NCBI GenBank assembly: GCA_004369045.1
Contig: ML213520.1
Coordinates: 62,001 to 126,000 of the forward strand
Reading direction: 5' to 3'
Source: Heliocybe sulcata
Lineage: Eukaryota > Basidiomycota > Agaricomycetes > Gloeophyllales > Gloeophyllaceae
Length of the DNA stretch: 64,000 bases
Notes under the pieces: model-generated
Told to the model about the DNA's origin: nothing
Databases searched by the model: none
What the model saw: only the letters and a program-made list of their open reading frames with translations
Shown: positions 9,258 to 21,719 of the stretch, in pieces
Position numbering within the stretch: position 1 is the stretch's first letter
Layout: each line of letters starts with the position of its first letter
Made by a program: the position numbers and the translations under genes

Positions 9258-12200
9258 ATGTCAGGAGCCAGTGTCCTACCCGTACTTTCCTTGTCGGATG
9301 TTCAACAAGTCGCCCAAGTCAGTCTTGCCCATACCCTCTCTCAAATACGCTGAACCCATGGGTAATATCCGACATAGTTAATACAACAAGCATATGCGCC
9401 CGCTTCTGGACAGGTGTCCGCAGAAAATCAACGGCGACTGCAACAGGAGATCTTAGAGATCCAGAGGAGACCGGAGGCATGGGGCTTGGTCGTACCTTTC
9501 CTAGAGCATCAAGACCCAAATATCGAGTTCTTTGGAGCCCATACAATACAGGTGAAGATTGCTAGAGACTGGTGGGTACTATAATGTATGGCGGTCAGAT
9601 CTTGGTTGTCACGAGTTTCTCGTCAGGGATCAGTTCCCCCAAGACCGAACTGTAGAGCTGAGAGACGTCGTGCTGGGCTTAACCGTCCGTGCAGTTAATT
9701 CGGGGAGAAGTAAAGTCATATTACGGAAGCTATATGTGTCCGTACGTGCATAAGCGCTTCTAAAATCTTGGTCGATACTTACCTGACATCCAGCTCACCT
9801 CCCTCGCTCTGAAATTGATCCCGAAACACCCGGGAGAGTGGCCTTCCTGGGTGCTCTCTACAGTAACTTACCTATCCGAGAATGGCGCGACGGCCGAGCA
9901 TATTCTCGATTTTTTAACCATTGTGGCAGAAGAAATCGAGTCTGCAGATCTTCTGCAACCGACAAGGTGAGAACTACTTCGAACCGAAGATGGAAAAAGT
10001 CCTGAGTTACCCCAGACTGCAGATGCGCCAGACGTTACTCGACTCTGTATCAGTAGTCGTGCAAGGCATTACGACAACCATTGCTAAGCCTGCACATCAG
10101 CGGACACCTGGCGAGCTGAATTCAGCTTTGAAATGTCTGGAAGCGTGGATGCCGACTCTCCCCGCCAGGTACGTAGCGCGACATGTGTTTTCATATGCCT
10201 GCTGATTGTTCTGTGATGTTACAGCGACCTAACACCCCTCATCCCAATATTGATTAACCTACTTACACCACTACAACCAGCGCTAGAATTTGATGAGAAT
10301 GCCTTCGTGCCGGCTTCAGACGCCCTGCAGGCAATTATGTCTGACTCGGCACTCTCCGACGGATCGGGGAGCAAATCCCTCACCGAGCCGTTGCTGGTGT
10401 GGATGCACACTTGGGGCGGAAGAATCGTTGATGCCACTCTGCGTTGTAAGCTTGCATTTCATAATTGCGGTCTTCCAGGAAACTAACTTGGTATTGCAGC
10501 GGGCTTCGTAGACACTGTCTCGCATTCTTTCTGCAAGCTCCTCGCAGCCGTTGGAGACCATTCTACATCGTATCTCGCCTCTCACCTCGCATCAACCTCT
10601 CAACCAGGGCCCCTCGCCGGACCTTCGCCCCTCCCGACCAAATCGCAGCTCAATCAGAACTACCTGCGGCTTCTCCTCGCGTACACTGCCCTACCCGGCT
10701 ATTATGGCGTGGACGAGGAGGAGAGCGAGATGACACTCGGCTTCTGGTACCTCTTCCAGGAGGCGCTGTGGAGTGTTGAATACCAGTTCGGGTTTGAGGA
10801 AGAAGAAGAGGATGGGGTAGATGATTCGGATGTGGTGAGGGAGAGAGAGAAGGAGAGATTGGAGAGGGAGCAGGAGAAGGACCAATGGACGATTGCGAAG
10901 GCGGTATACAGTGAGCTGGTTACGGTGCTTGAGAGGAAGGTGAAGTGGCCTGGTAGAGACGAGCTCAGCAGGTGGGCAAATGGTGAGTAAGTATTCTTTG
11001 TCGTTGACACGCTTTATCAATGGATTCTCTGGCGCAGACCAGAAGGACAAGTTCCAGGTGTGAGTACGTTGTTTGTCCATTTGACACCTAGACAATTTCC
11101 CACTAATCTGTTGACATCAAGTTATCGACGAGATGTTGGTGACACTCTGATCAATGCGTATGCCCGCATTCTTTCTTCCTCTGCCAGTTTGTCTAAAATA
11201 ATAACAGCTATTACATCCTTCGCAACGATATGCTCGAATTCTACATCAATGGCATCGTCGAGCGGCTCAATACACGACACGGGGATGATGGCTGGGAGGT
11301 AAGTGCTTCACACTATCGCTAGTGAATATCACTTATACCAAGACAACTCAGGAAATTGAAGCAGCATTACATTGCATCATGTCCATCCAAGAAGCGGTAC
11401 CGATTGAAGACAACGAACAGCTCCAGCGCCTATTCGGTTCGGAGATTCTGGGCCGCCTACCCATAAGCGGGCGGTACCGTGTCCGGAGGACAATGCTCAG
11501 CTTGCTAGGAACATATGCATCATGGTTCACTACACAGCGTACCCCGCCACCGGGACCGAATCAAATGTCGTTATTGATGACAGCTGTGTCGTACGTGGTA
11601 AATGCGCTGCCGGAATCTTCGCTCTGCCTGCAGGCGGCGAATGCATTGCGGGATTTGTGTGATGCCAATCGGACAGCTCTTGCGCCGCATATCGCGGCGT
11701 TTGGGGAGTTGCATGCTGGGCTCACTGGTATTCCGGTGAGTTTGATCAGGATGGCTGTCAACATCACCACGCTGACGTATTAGCAGGATACGGAGAAGGC
11801 GAAAGTGTTGCAGTCCATTGCCAGTGTCATCCAAGCGTTGCCTCCGGAGGAGGAGATTCCGCCTGTCGTGGTAAGAGGCTTCGGAGTCTGTATAGCCGGT
11901 CACTTACAGATCTCCTTAGACGATTGTGAACCCTGTAGTCGCCAAACTGATGGAAGCTCTCCAAACATCAGTCAGGGTGCGGATATTCTAACAATATAAG
12001 CGAAGATATACATATTTATCTATTTATCCTCAGCTTCCTGAAGACGCTCGCGCTCTTGCAATCCAACAATTGCAGACGCTCACCGGCGTTGCGAAGGGTT
12101 TAACGCGGACAAATGATGGTCTGGTCTCCCTGGACGATTCAGACGAGGAGCGAGAAGCTCTCGAGCACATGAATCGCGCGCGCGCGGATCCCCGGATGGT

Positions 12201-13451
12201 TAAGCTTCGGGATGAGCTACTGAATGCCGTCAGAGGCACAGTCGAGCTCATGTCCACTGACGCGAGCGTCAGCGACGTACGTGAAGTTCTCGGATGTCCG
12301 GATTTAACGCATGATAGACTCACAGCGGGATTTACTACAGGCTCTGAGCGACCTGTTCAAATCAATAACATCACTGCCAACTGATGCGACGCTCATCTCA
12401 CTGCCTCCTGGGCCGCTACTGGAGCTGGTCTGTATTGCTTCTCAGCGACAGCTCACGGCGGTCTGGCTATCTCTTGCGAGTATGCTGTTTCCGCAGCTGG
12501 ATCCTCCCCCGGCTATCACCACGTCGCTGGTGTCGACTCCAAGTCCCGAGAACTGGGCAGTTGTGACCAATGTTCTGCCAGTGCTTCTGCAGATTTCACT
12601 CACTTTCCTGGGACAACCGGGGGCGATGGAAGCGGTGCGTAGTCTTCGTCCGGTCCGCAAGGCGAGCGCTCACACTTGGCCAGAACCCGGATATAGTTCA
12701 GGCGTTCTTCTCTTGCGTGGAGGCCGTGAGTGCGCTGGTCAATGTGCCTGCTGATGATCTTACGACTTATCAAACGCAGGTCGCACGAATATTCACGAAG
12801 GCATTGTATCAGCTTCCGGATGGCCTGCTGGACGCACTTATGGATTGCTCGATGACTGCGCTATCACTGCAGGAGCGCTACTCCCTGGTCTCCTCGTGTA
12901 CTTTCTTGGTGCGCCGCCCCGGCCCAGAATACTCGTTTTGCTCTCCACTCACTTCGGCTCCCAGCATACTCTGGTCAACCGAACAACTCGGAGTGATGAT
13001 CTAGAAAATGGGAAGACCCTCCTGGCACAAAGACACGGGAGATCGATCATGCAAGGGGTCTTGCTAGATTTAGCCGGTATTGCACCCAGGTCTGCGTCAC
13101 CGAATCTGATTGACCTTCTTTCCGTGCTGTTGTCGCGGTATCCTGCGGAGAGTCGAGTCTGGATGTCCGAAGTCTTGTTTTCGGTGAGTGCGCAGAAGCT
13201 TCGGTAGACACAGTTCTTGAATGAGGATATAGGATAATTTCACTCCATCCAAAGCAAGCAGAGAAGCCAAGGAAAAGTTCCTGAAGTCTGTGGCAAGGTG
13301 AGAGACTTGACTTACTACATCCGGCTGCCCTTGCTCAATCGGTTCCAGTTCTCGAACGATGAAGAGGACGCGAGAGGCCGCCCAAGAATTTGTATTGGTA
13401 GCAAGAGGACTAGAGAACTCCAGCTTTGGGTATAGTTCCGTCGTCGTGTAA
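9258..13451 (+). CDS. Importin-beta family karyopherin, importin-13/Kap111-like
   Basis: Nuclear transport receptor made of HEAT repeats, roughly 1,050-1,100 residues over about 18 exons. The ATG at 9258 opens MSGASVLPVLSLSDVQQVAQ. Exon 2 gives LIQQAYAPASGQVSAENQ, and then come the importin N-terminal signatures RRPEAWGLVVPFLEH, NIEFFGAHTIQVKIARDW, VILRKLYVSLTSLALKLIP and HPGEWPSWVLSTV. Middle landmarks are LGFWYLFQEALWSVEYQFGF followed by a highly acidic loop (residues near EEEEEDGVDD), DKFQVYRRDVGDTLINAYYI, and SGRYRVRRTMLSLLGTYASW. The C-terminus reads SRYPAESRVWMSEVLF, NFTPSKASREAKEKFLKS, and ends ENSSFGYSSVV at 13451. In animals importin-13 carries cargo in both directions through the pore. 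The Kap111/Pdr6 branch is the fungal counterpart. Frames join cleanly throughout, so the gene looks intact. Transportin-3 type is the main alternative. Confidence 0.85.
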
Positions 13452-14252
13452 TGTGGTGCATGAATCGAGAGGCCAGGCTTGACAAGGACTGAATACATTC
13501 TGACGGTGGTTAACAGGTGACTTGAGCGGCAAAGACGCACTGTGCAAGTAGCTGTCGCCCAAGAGAGGGCCCTTGATCCTGTCAACGTCCGCGCTGCCGC
13601 ATCGCAGTCGCTGATCGCCATGCACGTCCTGTGGATCACCGTAACGCAGGGTCCTCGATTCAAGGTCGCGCGGCCATGAACATCTGTTCTTAAATTCTCA
13701 GAGCCTTCTCATAGGCTATATTGATCGAGATCTCCTGGATCACGGACGTTACGCCACAGGCGCACAGCCATCGCTCACGAGCTCTTCTTGCTATATCAGG
13801 TTAACGCGACGCGTTGCTAACAAACACTCGTTTAGCAACGCTTACAATACCGGAAAGCATTTGCAGGTCGCGACGAACTGGCTTAGCCGACCGGTATATC
13901 ATCTCGACTGCACCAGTAATCCGTATCTGTTCACGAGTTGCAGTGAAAGCGTGACGACGTCCCCACGTCCTCAACAACGGACAGACGGGATCTTCTCGGT
14001 CATCAGCGGTGTGGCAAAGAACCTCTTTAACTGTGCCACTTCCGAGATTGGATCCCGTTGGTGATGAATCGATGAATACCCCTTACTTCCGCGAAGAAGC
14101 TTGTGCTTGCTCGCTTCGGAGAGTGCTTATAATATATCTAGGACTCCGATGCATGTGTCCGACTCTTGTCCCCCGCACAAGCGACTCAAGGTCACCTTAA
14201 ACGTGAGGTCAAATTTCTCCGCCACCACAACTGTCGCTCGGAGGTTGACATT
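13452..14252. other. Intergenic, 0.8 kb, no gene seen
   Basis: Contains only short open frames. One perfect hairpin is visible: GCGTTGCTAA at 13811-13820 pairs with TTAGCAACGC at 13832-13841 across an 11-nt loop. Its role is unknown. Confidence 0.4.
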
Positions 14253-15870
14253 ATGACGAGCTGGGATAGCGTGAGTGCTCACCTCCCAAGTATATAATCT
14301 TTATCAAAATGCTAACATGCTACCTCAGACGCAAACGGGGGATTTTGTCGCGTTCTGGGTAAGTGAGCAGGCAGACTGCGCGCGCAACGTTTATCATAAG
14401 TGCTTATGGTTCCTGTCCAGGTGATGAGCCTATTGCTAGGTAAATCTCGCACTTCTTCGGCCTTCCAAGTCAACGACTAAATCTGATTCCGCCAGGCGCA
14501 TACGCCATCATATTCCTCGCGGCTCTGTACTTTCTTCTGAGTAACAGACGCTCCAGCCGAAGCCACATGTATTTGGTACCGACAACTATCGCGTTATTCG
14601 TCATAGCTTTCGCACAAGTCGTCATGCAATTCCTGCTCTTGCTCCTGACGAAATTCAGTGGGAACGCCGACGATCCAAGCTCAGTGCAACAAGCACAGTT
14701 GCTGGACACGAATAATCTTCTTGAGATGTTGAACATGTTTTTGACAGTAACAAATAAGTGAGTGGTCGACCTCACCATCCGGTGCTGTGTTGACCGTCTT
14801 GTAGCCTAATTGCAGACTGTTTGTTGGTGAGTACGCCTAAGATAATTCATCGTATCGCCTTCTGAGGTCATTAACAGGTCTGGCGATGCTGGAACATATG
14901 CAATCGCAAGATACTGGTAGTTGCTGGGCCTGCAGTACTCCTTTTCTTTGCCACGCGTAAGTCATCGAATCCTTCCTCTGTCTGCCTGCGTTATAACAAG
15001 GCCTCATAGTCGCTGGATATACATCATGGGGGCTGAGTATCAAATTTATCACCATGACGAGAGGTGTCAGCTCCCAAGATACGACGACTGCAGACACTAT
15101 CTTCCGCTTGCACAAGCTATTCATTGGAATCTTCTATGGAGCAACATTTGTGGGGAATGCGGCATTGACCGTACTGATAGGTATGTGGAAGGACTTGGAC
15201 CATCCATGAACGGATTTCTTGACTGTCTACTTAGCTTCAAAGATTTGGCGGACTACCAAGCGGATCAGGGAATCGTCCGTGGTCATCGAGACGAGCACGT
15301 ACATACGTACTATTGCTGCACTGTACGCCATACACAAGTGCCAGCTGTCGTGACTCTGACGATCCTATTCACAGTGTGGAATCAAGCGTCGGCCACTCAG
15401 CCTGCCTACTGTTTGCAGCCGTATTTACTGTCCACCAGTACGCAGAAGTCGCTGGGCGTTACGTACGTGCTTCAGTTCGTCCCGCCACGCACGTATCTGA
15501 CGTTCTCGTCATTCAGCTGGTTGTTTCCGCCGCCGCCGGTATATCCGCAGGCGCTGGTCCTACGATGATCGTCTTCATGCTCGCCGTCGGCAAAGCCATG
15601 GATTATCGCGGGAACTCCAGCACTGGTCTCGTCTTCAGCAGACCATCGCTTTCCACGCCGGTTCTTGAGGGGACGTACTCGAGTGGCGGCAGCGGGAGCT
15701 ATGAAGCTAGAGACAAAAAGTATCAGCACCACATGGGGCCGTCGCGACAGGATCACCGCGGCTCCTATAGGATCGGCAGTTTGGGCAGGAGGCATGAAGA
15801 GCTGTCGTTATCGCCTATGTCTCCGAGTGGGGGGTCCGTTGAATCTGTCGGACGTAAGGTATCATTTTGA
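14253..15870 (+). CDS. Multi-pass (probably seven-helix) membrane protein, basidiomycete family
   Basis: About 370 residues over roughly nine exons. The start MTSWDS (14253-14270) is followed by small exons TQTGDFVAFW and VMSLLL, then GAYAIIFLAALYFLLSNRR (helix 1), VPTTIALFVIAFAQVVMQFL (helix 2), a loop LDTNNLLEMLNMFLTVTN, the WRCWNICNRKILVVAGPAVL helix, VAGYTSWGLSIKFITMTRG, LHKLFIGIFYGATFVGNAAL, and SVGHSACLLFAAVFTVHQYA. The penultimate helix is VLVIQLVVSAAAGISAGAGP. The tail is cytosolic, Ser- and Gly-rich, and ends VESVGRKVSF at 15870. This layout matches the large family of serpentine proteins of unknown function found in mushrooms, some of which are treated as receptor-like. No ligand or partner can be inferred. 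The intron inside the sixth helix region runs from GTACATACG to TTCACAG near 15298-15373. Confidence 0.75.
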
Positions 15871-16748
15871 TATTGCGGTGAGCGTGCATACGCGTGTTGC
15901 GGTGATTAGTGTACTACCCAGATATTGTTAGATAGATATATGTACTACGTCAGGCGCTCTGTGTGTGCCTTCGTACGCTTTCGAATACTGCTCTTTTGGA
16001 TCTGTCATCCGAGCGGAAGCTGCGCGAACTGCATGGTATTAGACATCTTGCAGCGCAATGGTATGCTTTCCCCTCAGCTTGGGCGGTCTCCCGCCATGCT
16101 CTACGCCACCCGGCGTTCAGACCGGTCCCGCAGGAAGGCGGGGCCAATGCGGAGACGCTTCCAGGAATAAACACATGTACAGAACGTCGGAAGAAAGATA
16201 TGCAGGAACCAACGAATGAAGCTCCGGAAGGTGCAGATCGAAAATTTCGTGTCTGCAGACCATTGCCTACAGCGGTGGTGATACTCGGCCGAGTTTTGCC
16301 ACGGCAATCTGTTGTCGGGGATGTCAGCGACACGGTCTGCAGGTCTGCAGCCACAACCAGGCTTGATAATGCAGTCCCTGCCTCTGGGAAACCTATGACC
16401 TAAGAGTAGCTATTCTTTCCCATATTTACTGTGTCGCTTTGTCAGGAATACCGATTCGCATCACCGTGCCAGCGAGACTTTCTGAATGAACGAACGGCTC
16501 AGTTCTTAAGCGCGCTGGGCTGCGCGAAGGCACGCTTTGGCAGGAGCAGCGGATGGCCTGAGAATAACATACAGTCGTATTAGGCAAGAGCTCGGCCGGC
16601 ACCCGGACTAAAGGGCCGGCGCTCATTGGTGCGCCGGATATTCAATCACGAGGCGTCGCCGAATAAATTTGGCAGTTGTTCACGCGCGGGACTCGCCGAG
16701 CAGTCCCTTTCCTCCTGAATCTCATCATCGTCGACGTCGTCCCCGACG
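15871..16748. other. Intergenic, 0.9 kb, upstream of aconitase
   Basis: Open frames exist on both strands but none looks like a gene. The segment must hold the aconitase promoter. No TATA box stands out. Confidence 0.35.
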
Positions 16749-19484
16749 ATGTTTAACCTCACGACGCGCACAGCGAACGCGCTACGGCGGATGGCCGCGG
16801 GCATGGCCACCGCCGTCGATACCCGCATTGGCGACACCAAGGTGCCGATGTCCTTGTTGGAGAAGGGCGCATACATCAACTATCAGCGAATCGAGGACAA
16901 CCTGAAGGTCATTCGTGAACGGTGAGTGTATCTTGGAAACTGTAGCTTGAATTGAAAGGTGCTGATGATGACGGTGCAGCCTTCAGCGACCGCTGACGAT
17001 GTCGGAAAAAATCTTGTATGGGCATCTTGACGAGCCCCATACTCAGGACATTGTCCGAGGAACATCGTATCTCAAACTGCGCCCGGATGTATGTTCGCTT
17101 TCTCCTCAATATCAAGTCTTACTGAGACGTGGGTTTTCAGCGAGTCGCTTGCCAGGACGCTACCGCGCAGGTCATTATATCACTCTGATCCTAGCATTAT
17201 CTCTTATCTGACGTCATCCGGGGCAGATGGCTCTTCTTCAATTTATGTCCTCAGGAATGGATACGGCGGCTGTACCGACGACCGTCCACTGTGACCACTT
17301 GATTGAGGCTCAGGTTGGCGGTCCTAAGGACTTGGCTCGCGCCGTTAGCAACAACAAGGAGGTTTACGATTTCTTGGCCACCGCTACTGCCAAGTACGGT
17401 CTTGGTTTCTGGAAGCCCGGTTCCGGTATCATTCACCAGATCATTCTCGAAAACTACGCCTTCCCCGGTGGTCTTATGATTGGTACTGACTCGCACACCC
17501 CCAACGCTGGTGGGCTCAACATGTTGGCGATTGGCGTTGGTGGTGCGGATGCTGTCGATGTCATGGCGGATATTCCTTGGGAGCTTAAGTGCCCCAAGGT
17601 TATCGGTGTTAACTTGACGGGTAAAATGTCTGGCTGGACTACTCCCAAGGGTACGTTGTCTGCAACTGTTCTTCCCAGGTCGTAAGTCTAACGATAATGC
17701 AGATGTCATCCTCAAGGTCGCTGGTATCCTCACTGTTAAGGGTGGTACCGGTGCCATCGTGGAGTACAAGGGCCCTGGTGTCGAGTCGCTCTCTTGCACT
17801 GGTATGGCTACGGTGTGCAACATGGGTGCTGAAATCGGTGCGACGACTTCCGTCTTCCCCTTCAACCGCCGCATGGTCGATTACTTGAACGCTACCCGCC
17901 GTCCGGAGATCGCCAAGTACGCTCAGCAGTTCGCACCGAACCTGCAGGCTGATGAGGGTGCCGAGTACGACGAGCACATCGAGATCGTACGTGTCTATGC
18001 CGCACGTCTGCAATATGCGTGAGAACTGACTCTTCCGCATAGAACTTGTCCGAGCTCGAGCCTCACATTAACGGTCCTTTCACTCCCGATCTTGCTACAC
18101 CCGTCTCGAAGTTCAAGGAAGAAGTCGCGAAGAACGGCTGGCCCGAAGAACTCAAGGTCGCTCTTATTGGGTCTTGCACTAACTCGTCATACGAGGACAT
18201 GTCGCGTGCCGCTTCCATTGCCAAGGAGGCTTCCGACCACGGTCTTTCTACCAAGTCCAAGTTCACCATCACCCCTGGCTCTGAGCAGGTCCGTGCTACC
18301 ATCGACCGTGACGGCCAGATCGGTGTCTTCGAGAAGGTCGGCGGTCTCGTACTTGCCAACGCTTGCGGTCCTTGTATCGGTCAGTGGGACCGCCAGGACG
18401 TCAAGAAAGGCGAGAAGAATTCCATCATCACCTCGTACAACCGTAACTTCACTGGCCGGAACGACGCTAACCCCGCCACCCACGCTTTTGTCGCCTCCCC
18501 TGATATCGTTACTGCGTTCGCTTTCGCCGGCAAATTGACCTTCAACCCGCTCACGGACACCCTCAAAGGTGCTGACGGCAAGGAGTTCAAGTTCTCTGAC
18601 CCGTCTGGCTTCGAGCTCCCTCCTCGCGGTTACGACCCTGGACAGGACACCTTCCAGGCTCCTCCCTCTGATCGTGCCGCTGTCCAGGTTGCCGTTGCTC
18701 CCACTAGTGACCGTCTTCAGCTTCTGAAGCCCTTCGCTCCTTGGGACGGCAAGACACCCACTGACCTCCCCATCCTCATCAAGGTTAAGGGCAAGTGCAG
18801 TGAGTGTCTCGGTCGTCGTTGTCCGAATATCTACTGAGCATTTCATGTAGCCACTGACCACATTTCTGCTGGTGGCCCCTGGTTGAAGTACCGTGGACAC
18901 CTCGAGAATATCTCCAAGAACTGCTTGATCGGTGCTATCAACTCTGAGAACGGTGAGGCCAACAAGGTCAAGAACCAGTTCACTGGCGAGTGGGGACCCG
19001 TTCCCCAGACTGCTGAGGCCTACCGTGACAAGGGCATCAAGTGGGTCGTTATTGGTGACCACAACTACGGTGAGGGTTCGTCCCGCGAGCACGCGGCGCT
19101 TGAGCCCCGCTTCCTCGGTGGCCTTGCTATCATCACCCGGTCCTTCGCCCGTATCCACGAGACGAACTTGAAGAAGCAGGGTATGCTTGCTTTGACGTTC
19201 GTTGACCCCGGCGACTATGACAAGATCCGCCCTACCGATAAGGTTGACATCCTCGGCCTCGAAAGCTTCGCCCCTGGCAAGAACTTGACGCTCGCTGTCA
19301 AGCACCAAGATGGCTCAAAGGAGGAGATCCCGCTTGCGCATTCGTTCAACGAGGGTCAGATTGAGTGGTTCAAGGCCGGCTCTGCTTTGAACTTGGTGCG
19401 TGCATCGTCGCGCTTGCTTTTACAACCGATCCTTACTTGCGCCTTCCTCAGATGGCTAAGAAGCGCGCTGATGCCTCGGCATAG
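16749..19484 (+). CDS. aco1: Aconitate hydratase, mitochondrial
   Basis: Tricarboxylic-acid-cycle enzyme that interconverts citrate, cis-aconitate and isocitrate in the mitochondrial matrix. About 785 residues, the normal length. The ATG at 16749 opens an Arg/Ala-rich presequence ([19 protein letters not shown]) before [20 protein letters not shown]. Exon 3 is a 30-nt microexon (17141-17170) coding [10 protein letters not shown]. Landmarks are [36 protein letters not shown], the three 4Fe-4S cysteines in [10 protein letters not shown] and [47 protein letters not shown], and the swivel-domain [19 protein letters not shown]. The last exon codes [10 protein letters not shown] before the stop at 19484. 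Codon use is strongly biased to C/G endings, as expected for a highly expressed gene. All active-site motifs are present. Confidence 0.97.
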
Positions 19485-19782
19485 AGGTTTAGTACCTGAT
19501 CTTGTGCTCGTTACGACTACACGGCTCACGTCTATTCCATTGTCCGTCCGCCTTTTCTGCGGATCTCTTTATAATGTAGTCTATCAGCTGTCACTGTTTT
19601 CTCACCGTTCTCACTCATGTGTAATGACTAGCAAAATACCAATGGATTTGAATCCTTCCTGACAAAGAGGGGATCTATCGGGTGGTGCGCGACAGTCGTT
19701 ACCAGCCCCGGCGTGCGTCTTGGCCGTGTTCATTAGTACTGCATCACATCTCATGAAGAGCAACACATTCTATCCATGATCA

Positions 19783-21719
19783 TCAAGATATCACGTTCGC
19801 CTGGTACTGTTCTGGTATATCGAGTTCGTATGGCGGGGGCACGTCTAATCGATATTCGTCTGGTAGTCCTGTGTCCTCCTGCGCATCCTCGATTGTGGCC
19901 AACCGTCTGACCGACTGGCTCGGCATCTCTCTTCTCGAACTAATGGCTCGGTGGCGACGTCCCCAGCTTTCGGGATGTCGACCCGCGTCCTCTTTTACTG
20001 GGTTTGGGATAGACGACTGGTGTCTCAGCCCCATAGCAAAATCTGGATTTGAGGGCGATTTCCGAAGAGACCTCTGCTTGAAATATGCACCAATTTTAGA
20101 AAAGGGTGCAGTTAAACTGCTGCTCTTCTTCGTCACTTGCGAGGCTTCTGGTTCGGCCTTCTCTTCCGAACTCCAAGGTACTGGATCTGAAACAGTGCGT
20201 TTCGGCAATGCACTTAAGGACGCTTGAGAAGCCCTCGATGTCATCGGTCTGGCTAGCGTTTCCGGGCTTTCTGTGTGAGTCGGCTCGCTGAGGACTGAAT
20301 GCAATTCGATAGGTCCCGGCCTGGCGACCAGCCGACCCACTGGGAGGTTACCGTGAATACTTCTACAAAGAAACTACGATTTGCGCTGTGGCGCACCTCC
20401 GTTTTCATCGACTGTGATGACAGCAGTTTCAGGCGACAAAGCAAGAAGACCCTTAGGAGGTGATTCATCATTAACAGGTAACATCGCAAGCACTGCTCCT
20501 CACATGTAAATACGGCCAGAAGTCCTCGTCGTGGGCAATAGCCACTCGTGCTGTTGATTTCTGTGCAATCCTGGTCAGGGCCTAGACTCCGGAGAGATAT
20601 CGTATTGCTTCCTACATCCAAGATGTAATCGAGAACAGGATCCAGAAGATTAGCGTCCTATCGGGGCAAATCGTTAGCATCTCCTTATTCGATTTGAGTG
20701 GTCTCTACCTTTGTGTTTCCGCTCAGAGCTTCCACATCCACGCTATATTCCGAGTCGCAACTTTGGCTAGCCGCAAGGGAGTGTGTTTCTTTTCCTCGGT
20801 CCTCCTTGCCCAAATCTGACGGCTCTGACGCGGCTTTGATGACCTTGGGATTCAGGAAGCGCCTCTCCTTGACACGATATCCTCTCAGGAAGATACACTG
20901 GTTCTGTTTCACCTGAGAAGACTCGTTTTGGACGTCAGTCGTGCATTGAGGCACTGGAAGTCTGGACGGCTGTGGGCCACAGCGATGCTGCACACCACCT
21001 GTCAGGTCTGCTCGCCACCCGCTCCTGACCTCGAACTCAGCGGTGAGCATTCCTGGAACAGAGACCCCGGCAGCCAGGGTACCTCTGAATTCCGATTTCG
21101 CGAAGGCAGCCATGGCCCATTGTGTTGTCAAATCGCGACCCGTAACAAGGATCAAGTCGGAGACATCAATGTCAAATCCAAGCGTGTTGTTCGCGAAAGC
21201 CAGCCAGGAGGGATAATGCTTAAGCGCGTATTCTCGAAACCATCTTCCGAAATGCGCGTCCTGGCGTACTGTATCCTCTGGAAGGACCAATGCTGCACCA
21301 GATTCCTTCGTGCAACCAAACGACACACGGGCGCTACCTGATGCCACGATGCCCCTAGACACATGACTCCATTAAAGTCGCTATGACATGACGGGACGCT
21401 CTACGTACCCGCTCGCGCTTAAACTTGTCGAAAGCACTTTGACGCTGGTAGAATGGAAATAACCGCGGAGTGGGTGTCTGATCCATTTATAGTCCGGAAA
21501 CGGTAGGCGTAGAGGTTCATAATGCTCTGGCGCTCCCCATTTCTGTGAAGGATCATCCTCCGGGAGCAGAACATTAAGAAGACGGTGAAAGAATCCAGCT
21601 TGTATGAATCCTACGTCACCAATCTCAATTTGCCGATATTCTTCACCAGGGTTGGGCTCCCAAAGCGCATGTCCGTATCCCAGTCCTAAGAGTTGCCTCG
21701 CGTATACGCTCGCTGCCAT
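19783..21719 (-). CDS. Uncharacterised basidiomycete protein (GDVGxx / VTGxD family)
   Basis: A multi-exon gene of about 510 residues starting MAASVYARQLLGLGYGHALW at 21719. The first exons read EIGDVGFIQAGFFHRLLNVL and WGAPEHYEPL. Later comes a block with GAALVLPEDTVRQDAHFGRW, FREYALKHYPSWLAFANN and DLILVTGRDLTTQWAMAAF. This series of motifs recurs in a family of mushroom proteins with no assigned function. The C-terminal exon (19783 to about 20330) is low-complexity, rich in Ser, Pro and Arg, and ends PPPYELDIPEQYQANVIS, where the PPPY stretch could bind WW domains. Three to five introns of normal size join the parts, with the middle segment (VAIAHDEDFWPYLH, GLLALSPETAVITVDENG) around 20390-20620. 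No membrane segment or signal peptide is evident. Confidence 0.65.

Noticed and set aside
18187-19308. 373-codon minus-strand frame opposite aconitase
   Set aside because: Classic antisense shadow caused by strong C/G-ending codon bias in a highly expressed gene.
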